64,000 nt of DNA from Zarea fungicola (Eukaryota; Ascomycota; Sordariomycetes; Hypocreales; Cordycipitaceae): positions 1 to 64,000 of the forward strand of contig FWCC01000093.1 of the NCBI GenBank assembly GCA_900169235.1. Reading direction: 5' to 3'. Below are positions 58,023-64,000 of the stretch, piece after piece. The position numbers were made by a program, and so were the translations under genes. The notes beneath the pieces are model-generated. The model had not been told where the DNA came from. It was given only the letters and a program-made list of their open reading frames with translations, and did not search any database. Numbering within the stretch: the first letter of the stretch is position 1; every line of letters starts with the position of its first letter.

Positions 58023-58679
58023 CTATTGAAGAAACCCCTTGTTAGCGGCTTCTTCAATAGCCCTGTACCATATGGCAGCCATTTTCTTATAGCCCAGGTC
58101 ATCTGGGTGGATACCGTCATGGCCGAGATCTTCAACGGAAGGCCCTTCTGGCCTATACATGTCTGCGAGGATAATTCGCCTTTGCTCAGTCACTCGTTTC
58201 TCAACCAGTTTTTGAAGTGATTGGTTGGCGGAAATAATGCGAGCGTCGATCTCGGGGTCTCGGTTGACAACCAGCGTAGAAAGAACAACAGTCGAGCCTG
58301 GAGACGCCATCCAGAGATTCTCCAGTAAATCACTGACCCGGTCTCCGAAATAATTCATGCGAAAATCTTGAAGGCAGTCGTTGGAACCAGCGTTGACTGT
58401 AAACAGGTTTGGCAGTAAATTGCCAACAGATTTCCTTGCCTTTGTGTTAATCTCGTCAACTCGGAAACCACGCCAGCCTTCATGACTATTATTCTCCATG
58501 GTGCCAGTGTTGCGCGAGCCAACCATTTCAACAGTGTAGTTATTTTTTGTGAGGAGCCTCATGAGCTCTTCACGATACCCGCTGCCGTTAGACGAGCCAA
58601 CCCCTTGTGTGATGGAACCCCCGACAGGCATCAAGCGCAAATGATGTGAAATCCCTCCGATTTGACCTTGGAAGCACAT
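58023..58679 (-). CDS. SGNH/GDSL-type esterase
   Basis: 218 aa from ATG 58679; the open frame goes further upstream without ATG, so an additional first exon cannot be excluded. Block I is LMPVGGSITQG with catalytic Ser22, block III is NAGSND, and block V is DGIHPDDLGY with the Asp-x-x-His pair. This is the SGNH fold of small esterases and deacetylases. No signal peptide is visible from this start. Its substrate is unknown; within the region it might remove an acyl or ester group from a catabolite. Confidence 0.85.
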   Translation of the reverse strand: MCFQGQIGGISHHLRLMPVGGSITQGVGSSNGSGYREELMRLLTKNNYTVEMVGSRNTGTMENNSHEGWRGFRVDEINTKARKSVGNLLPNLFTVNAGSNDCLQDFRMNYFGDRVSDLLENLWMASPGSTVVLSTLVVNRDPEIDARIISANQSLQKLVEKRVTEQRRIILADMYRPEGPSVEDLGHDGIHPDDLGYKKMAAIWYRAIEEAANKGFLQ

Positions 58680-59442
58680 ATCAGCAAAGGCCTTATTCTT
58701 GAAGCTCGGTAGTGGCAACGAGGCTGTTCCCAAAACTCCACAAGGCTCATAACTTGCAAAGCGCCGCCAAGGGTTCGCGTTTACCTTTGTTGCTTAGCAA
58801 TGTGTCTGTGGTTTGCGGTGGGCTAGCAGCTGCAAATAGATGCTTAGAGCAACGCGTCAAAAGGGGGGAGGAACGTAACATGTTCGCTCACTTCCGAGTG
58901 AGTGCTCGCAAATTAGCGTTGTGTGGCCTTGTGGCAAGATGTGAACGGGAAGGTTTGTCACTTTCACAACATGTGTAGTAACTACGCTTTGTGGCCCAGC
59001 TTAGCAAAGGAAAGGAATATATTGTACGATTGCTTGGGTCAGTGAAAGTCAGCGCGGCAATCCACTGCCAGGCGTGGCTTGAAGGTGGGCGGGGGCTGGT
59101 TTTCAACAGTCGGGCTTATTATTATGGCGCCGAAGTACTGGAATACATCTATGCCTGTGCTGTGCTGCAACCGTACGTTTTGCAAATTTGTACGAAGCTT
59201 CAGCAAACCAGGCAGGGTGCAGGGGGCGTTCAAACACAGACATACACTCGCCTTTGTTACACTCCCATATACACAGAACACGGAATATTGTGCTATTTTG
59301 CTCCCGGTGAACAGCCGCACGCTCGCTCTCAAGCTTACTCACACACATTGCGTACCGATTAGTGGACAAGAATATGATGGCATTTGTAAACATTCTATAG
59401 TAGAAACATGATTCATCCAAGTTCCTGTATTGCAAGTAGCAT
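58680..59442. other. intergenic
   Basis: About 760 bp between SGNH hydrolase and the PLP lyase gene. Frames on both strands (59039-59435) overlap and are not recognised. Confidence 0.45.
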
Positions 59443-60717
59443 CTAATTGTTGAGGAAATCCATTTGTGCGCTAAACACTTGCTCTGCAGTCAGCCCTACA
59501 AGCTCTTCGTAAATGATAGGATCAGTAGCCCCCTCCAATCCAAAGAGGACTGCTTGACTGGTCTTGTCCAAGCCCAAATTTTCACGCAACGTTGGATTTT
59601 TCGCAGCTTGTAGCATAACACCCATTGTAGCTGCTGAGCTCTCGCCGCAAACCACTGGAACATCACCATCTCCTGCTGCCAAGGCCTTCATTCCTTCGAC
59701 TGCCACTGCGTCCGGGACAGTGACAAAGTCGCTAGCTAACCAGGAGAGAATCTTCCAAGCTGCTGGTGACGGGCCACGGCATGCCAGTCCGGCCATCAGC
59801 GTGCGCAAACTTCCCTCTGACAAGCACATCTCGCCGTTTTTCGCACTTTGGTACAAGCAATCAGCCTCGGTGGGTTGCACGACAACAAATCGGGGGACGG
59901 TCACGGTCTTGCCTCTTTGCGGTTCTTTCATCTCCATGAAACGGGTGTAAAAGCCCAAGAATAACGCCGCAGCAATACTACCGACGCCGCCGCACACAAA
60001 GACGTGAGTAATACCCTCCAAGTTTGGAACCATTTGAAGCGTTTCCTCCACAACAACCATGTAGGCATTCATCACGTTTTGCGGTATGCCGCTGTCAAAG
60101 TCGCTCCAGGAGGTGCTGCTGACAAAATGCCATCCATTCATCCGTGCATCCTCTTTAGCCCTCTCTACAGATGCGTCGTATTCACCATCTATACGAATAA
60201 CAATGGCGCCCAAGTCCTTCATCATATCGGCTCGCCCGTCGCTAACATGGTTATGGATGTAGTCGACGCAACGGCAGCCAAAGATTTTAGCACCATAGGC
60301 CAAGCCCCGGCCTTGGTTTCCATCCGTGGCAACGCAAACAGTCACTCTCGAGGTGATTTCTTTATGTCGGCCAGACCGCAGCTGAGCAGAGGTGGGTCTG
60401 ATACCTATGCAGGAGAATACTTGGTCTGCCAGGAGCTTATAAACTGCGTATGGAGCCCCTAATGCCTTGAAGGAGGCAAGAGCTGTACCAAAACGTTTGC
60501 TTTCATCTTTGAAGAACAGCTGGCTAATGTCCATATGTTTTGCCTGACATGGCAGCCGGTGCAACGGTTGTTGGGCGTACTCTGGCCATGTTTTGATTTC
60601 TTCGACTGCGTCAACCCATCTCGACAGATTCTCGACACAAACAGCTGCAGTGCGTTCGGCCGTCTTATCCAGACGCCCCTTGTTGTGAAAGTGAGAGTAT
60701 TCAGTCGTGGCGTGCAT
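59443..60717 (-). CDS. diaminopropionate ammonia-lyase-like PLP enzyme
   Basis: Single exon, 424 aa from ATG 60717. The fold-type II PLP signature is FFKDESKRFGTALASFKALG with Schiff-base Lys84. ATDGNQGRGLAYGAKIFGC and the glycine loop CGGVGSIAAAL (phosphate binding) follow. These match diaminopropionate ammonia-lyase, which splits 2,3-diaminopropionate to pyruvate and two ammonia and also acts on D-Ser or D-Thr in some members. The enzyme releases aminoacrylate-type intermediates, a known RidA substrate class, and an intact RidA gene is nearby. The exact amino-acid substrate is uncertain. Confidence 0.9.
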   Translation of the reverse strand: MHATTEYSHFHNKGRLDKTAERTAAVCVENLSRWVDAVEEIKTWPEYAQQPLHRLPCQAKHMDISQLFFKDESKRFGTALASFKALGAPYAVYKLLADQVFSCIGIRPTSAQLRSGRHKEITSRVTVCVATDGNQGRGLAYGAKIFGCRCVDYIHNHVSDGRADMMKDLGAIVIRIDGEYDASVERAKEDARMNGWHFVSSTSWSDFDSGIPQNVMNAYMVVVEETLQMVPNLEGITHVFVCGGVGSIAAALFLGFYTRFMEMKEPQRGKTVTVPRFVVVQPTEADCLYQSAKNGEMCLSEGSLRTLMAGLACRGPSPAAWKILSWLASDFVTVPDAVAVEGMKALAAGDGDVPVVCGESSAATMGVMLQAAKNPTLRENLGLDKTSQAVLFGLEGATDPIIYEELVGLTAEQVFSAQMDFLNN

Positions 60718-61341
60718 CTCGATGAACAATCTTCGTAATATTGATAAAACTGGAAGTGATTGGGAAAGGAGATTTCTTCGTGGTTGGGTTTAAATGGCCA
60801 ATTTAAGTACTTGGGACTGACTATTGTCCAGTTTGCAGTCACTTCAGAGGTATCGGGGAAATGTTTGAGGTTCCGAAGCCCACCCGGCCAATGTACCTGA
60901 CTCTGGTTGGCCACACTCCATGATGAGCGAATAGGCGACGATGTGGAGCCATCTATGCCTGGAATGATGAAATCTTGCCGTTGTGAAAGGAAGCATCAAG
61001 AGTTGGCAGTGTAGTACTGTATAGCCACATGGGTGAGTTATATCTACCATCAGACAGAATCATGTGTTACTGTGTATATGCTCTGACATATCCTCAGTCT
61101 ATATATGACGTATAGAAATGTAAACTGTGCGAATTTGAGCAATGGGAGACCATAGATCGGCCGCTATTTATGACTGTGGATGTAGAAAGACGTTGTAGAG
61201 GTGTTTTTACCGGGTAGTTTTACCCAGACACAGGTCAAGGTAATTAACTGAGGCTCATAGTCTCAACAGTGGAGAATGCTCTGAATATACAACCGGTGCA
61301 AACTCTTCCTATAATAGTCACACTGGTTGGACCAGTCGTAG
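60718..61341. other. intergenic
   Basis: About 620 bp; nothing recognised. Confidence 0.45.
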
Positions 61342-62909
61342 CTATGCAGTCTGCGGCGCCATGTTGATGTGGATGGTCTTTGCTTGTAGATAACCTCTCA
61401 AACCCTCGCTACCTCCTTCGCGCCCAAGTCCACTTTCCTTCCAGCCCCCAAAAGGCGTCGATTTATTCGGCACGAACCCAGTGTTAATTCCAATAGTCCC
61501 GGCCTCAACCCGTCCGGCAATCCGAAGCGCTCGAGCAATATCTGCAGTATATATGGTCGCTATGATTGTGTCAGCCGGGTTCATTCCACATATACAGAAG
61601 TACCCACATCCCAAGCCAAACTTTGAGTCGTTGGCCAATTCAATTGCCTCCTCCTCCTCTTTAAATGTCCGCACGCAGAGGACCGGCCCGAAAATCTCCT
61701 CTTTATATACTCGGCTGTGAAGACCAGGGTTCAGAAGAATCGCAGGTTCCAGAAACGTTCCTCTGTTCCCTATCCTTTCGCCTCCGGTTAGTACCTTGAT
61801 CCCCTCTGCTTTACTGTCATCGACAAATTTCTTAACATATTCGAAGTGTTTCCTGTCTGCCAATGGACCGAAAGCTGTTTCTTCCGACGAGGGATCACCG
61901 ATCTTAGTGGTAGCCTCTGCAAATGCATCTTGAAGAGCGCGAATGAATTCTGGAGCAATTCTCTCCTGTACCAGTACGCGTGATGCCGCAACACAGACTT
62001 GTGCCGAGTTGCGAAGGAAGGTTGTGCAACTATGGTACACAGCGTTGGCAATATTTGCATCACTAAAGATGATGGCGGGGGATTTGCCGCCTAGTTCAAG
62101 CGTTACGCGTTTTAAATTGGACTTTGTTGCGGCAAGTTGCACCTGTCGCCCTGTAAAAACGGAACCCGTAAAGGCAATCTTGGCTATATCCATGTGGCTG
62201 GCAAGCCGGGCACCAACTTGGCCGGCTCCGGAGATGATGTTGATGACGCCAGGAGGGAAACCAGACTCCGCTATGAGTTCGCCATATTGACAAAGGCCAA
62301 TAGGTGTCTTCTCGCTTGACTTAAGAACAAAGGTGTTGCCAGCTGCCACTGCTGGAGCTGCCTTCCACGAAGTCTGTAAATGAGAGCCGTTCCAAGCGCA
62401 AATACCAGCGCAAACTCCAAGAGGCTCATATTGGATAATCTTGTATACATTGTCAGAGTCTGGCGGGAGTGACTGTCCTTCAATCTGGGTTGCCGCCCCC
62501 GCATAGTATCGCCAAATGCTGATAGCTATTCGCAGGTTTGCACGTGCGATACTGATGGGTTGCCCCATTGCGCTACCTTCCAATGTAGCAAGCTTATCAA
62601 TATTAGCTTCGAGATGGTCTGCAAACCTGTTCATTGTTGCCGCACGCGCAAGAGAAGGTGTCAATTTCCAGCCTGGAAAGGCATCCAACGCCGCCTGCAC
62701 TGCAGCATCAACATCTGCCTCGCTCGCGACCTGGATTCTGTCATTGACTAGAGAATCATCATTCGGGCTATAAATGGCCAAGGTCTCGCCAGTAGAAGAC
62801 GGAACATACTTTAAATGTTCTTGAATGAGCAGATGGTCTTACCAGGTGACAAGAGATTGGGGATAATCCATACCTTGCCGTTAATGAAGAGGTTTACGTG
62901 ATAAGTCAT
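61342..62909 (-). CDS. NAD(P)-dependent aldehyde dehydrogenase
   Basis: First exon 62909-62874 (MTYHVNLFINGK), then 62808 onward (YVPSSTGETLAIYSP); the 65-nt intron fits exactly. The total is 500 aa if the rest is one exon. A 48-nt GT-AG segment at 61607-61560 is in frame without a stop. Removing it gives GLGSTIYTADIARAL, the usual ALDH sequence, so it is probably a third-exon boundary (then 484 aa). Catalytic residues are Glu in VTLELGGKS (about 250) and Cys in SAQVCVAASR (about 284). The C-terminal FGGWKESGLGREGG is typical. The enzyme oxidises an aldehyde, perhaps an amino-acid semialdehyde from the neighbouring oxidase. It is divergent from a truncated alcohol dehydrogenase. Confidence 0.92.
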
Positions 62910-63059
62910 TATGAAGCTTTGCCATTCAGTTCTTGTCGAATGTATCTAGTTGAAGCTTGCGTTGAAGTTTAAGAAGGAAGGGTTACCATCTTTAAGCTTG
63001 CTGTCATCACTCACTTAAGGCCGAACCTCTGCCGTTACGGCATTTATGGCAGACAAGCT
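62910..63059. promoter_or_regulatory. intergenic segment between ALDH and truncated dehydrogenase
   Basis: This 150-bp segment holds the ALDH promoter. If the dehydrogenase was once complete, its 5' end must have been lost or replaced here. Confidence 0.4.
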
Positions 63060-63833
63060 ATGCGGCCGTTCGAGCCACGCCATAGGTATGGTGCCAGTAA
63101 TAGATCGGTTTTCGGGGATAACTTGTGCGTTGCGCAGAATATTCGAGGTATATTCAGCGACGGTGGCTTTGCCCAGTACATTACAGTTCCGCACCCTCGC
63201 TACCTCGTCGACTACGGCACCGTGGATCCTGCAATTGCTTGCACGTTTGGCTGCTCTGGGCTCACTGTCCTCAGCTCTATTCAAAAGATGATGCCATTGA
63301 AGCCACAAGAACCGATTTTATTGATCGGCGCTGGTGGTCTTGGTTTGACAGCCATATCTATGCTCAGGGCGCTCGGTCATAAAAATATCATCATGGCCGA
63401 TATTTCTTCCGAGAAGCGTCAAGCAGCTCTCGACGCTGGCGCAACTGCTGTTGTTGACAGTACAGCAGAGAAGCCGGAGGACCAGGCCTTTCAGGCGGCA
63501 GGGGGGCCGGTTTCTGGTGCTATTGACTTTGTTGGCAACAAACAAACAGGGGAATTCGCAATGGCCAGCATTGGCAAAGGTGGTAGAGTGATCATTGTTG
63601 GCATTATGGGAGGTGAAATGAGCTTATCCCTGGTTCCGTTTACTTTTGGTTCCAAGTCGCTCATTGGCAATATTACAGGCACTCCTCAACATCTCCGGGA
63701 TGTCGCGGAGCTTGCCTGCACTGGCAAGCTTGAACCCATACCTATTACGAAGATTCCTTGGGAAGAGGCAAATGATGCGCTGAAGCAGCTTTATGAGGGA
63801 AAAGTAACGGGAAGGCTGGTCTTATTTCATTGA
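63060..63833 (+). pseudogene. zinc-type alcohol dehydrogenase (MDR), 5'-truncated
   Basis: 257 codons from a possible ATG at 63060. The first recognisable residues, GDNLCVAQNIRGIFSDGGFAQY, correspond to about residue 95-100 of a full-length enzyme. The NAD domain is complete (LLIGAGGLGLTAISML, KNIIMADISSEKRQAALDAG, GAIDFVGN, IGKGGRVIIVG) and so is the C-terminus. The GroES-like N-terminal part with the catalytic zinc ligands (Cys, His, Glu) is absent. The frame stays open upstream to about 62970 but gives no homologous sequence. It is therefore a remnant, or was rearranged, beside the ALDH promoter. Confidence 0.8.
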
Positions 63834-64000
63834 AGTCATCGACGTATATTAGCAAGAATGGTAAATAAATAAACATTGTTCCTCCATATCTGGTCATCGC
63901 CAGATTCCGGCTCTGTAGCCGAGTACTTCCTATGTCACCCACCGTATAGTGCTTGCCAATGAGTACAAGCTGAAGTCGAGAACAAAGTTTGTCACTACAA

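Overview
The window looks like nuclear DNA of a filamentous ascomycete (Pezizomycotina). Genes have short spliceosomal introns with GTAAG/GTATG donors and CAG/TAG acceptors. There are Zn2Cys6 factors with a fungal-specific regulatory domain, Mdm10, a Hop-like MULE transposon and an intron-containing tRNA-Ser. A Sordariomycete, perhaps Hypocreales, is my inference; no sequence search was possible. Exon limits were worked out by hand from splice signals and reading phase, so single junctions may be off.

Layout. 0-7.3 kb is gene-poor: a degenerate tandem repeat and one secreted NPP1-like (necrosis-inducing) protein gene on the minus strand. 7.4-15.7 kb is a regulatory patch: two paralogous fungal regulators, of which only one has a DNA-binding domain, flank an alpha/beta hydrolase, followed by a bZIP factor. 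17.4-32 kb is mostly housekeeping: SmE, an MDR oxidoreductase, a broken SDR, Mdm10, a ZIP metal transporter, ribosomal protein eS19, tRNA-Ser(CGA) and a paraoxonase-like protein, with a 302-bp MITE at 24.6 kb. 33-39.8 kb holds a Baeyer-Villiger-type monooxygenase, a damaged FAD monooxygenase and a Zn2Cys6 regulator, perhaps a small catabolic or secondary-metabolism cluster. 39.9-42.8 kb is a 2.9-kb MULE with long terminal inverted repeats, a 9-bp target duplication and a transposase killed only by TAA/TAG codons, as RIP would do.

44.1-63.8 kb is an accessory region: a cysteine-rich secreted protein of unknown family, then a FAD amine oxidase, a DUF1338/HglS-type 2-oxoadipate dioxygenase/decarboxylase, a broken RidA, a Zn2Cys6 regulator, an intact RidA, an SGNH hydrolase, a diaminopropionate ammonia-lyase-like PLP enzyme, an aldehyde dehydrogenase and a 5'-truncated alcohol dehydrogenase. 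Together these suggest an amino-acid (lysine, 2-aminoadipate or diamino-acid) catabolic cluster: FAD oxidation to an imine, RidA hydrolysis, semialdehyde oxidation, then decarboxylation of the 2-oxoacid. This is the most interesting system in the window. It is an inference from gene content and is not demonstrated.

Decay is frequent: the SDR, one RidA, the FAD monooxygenase, the alcohol dehydrogenase and the MULE transposase are all broken, while neighbouring genes are intact.
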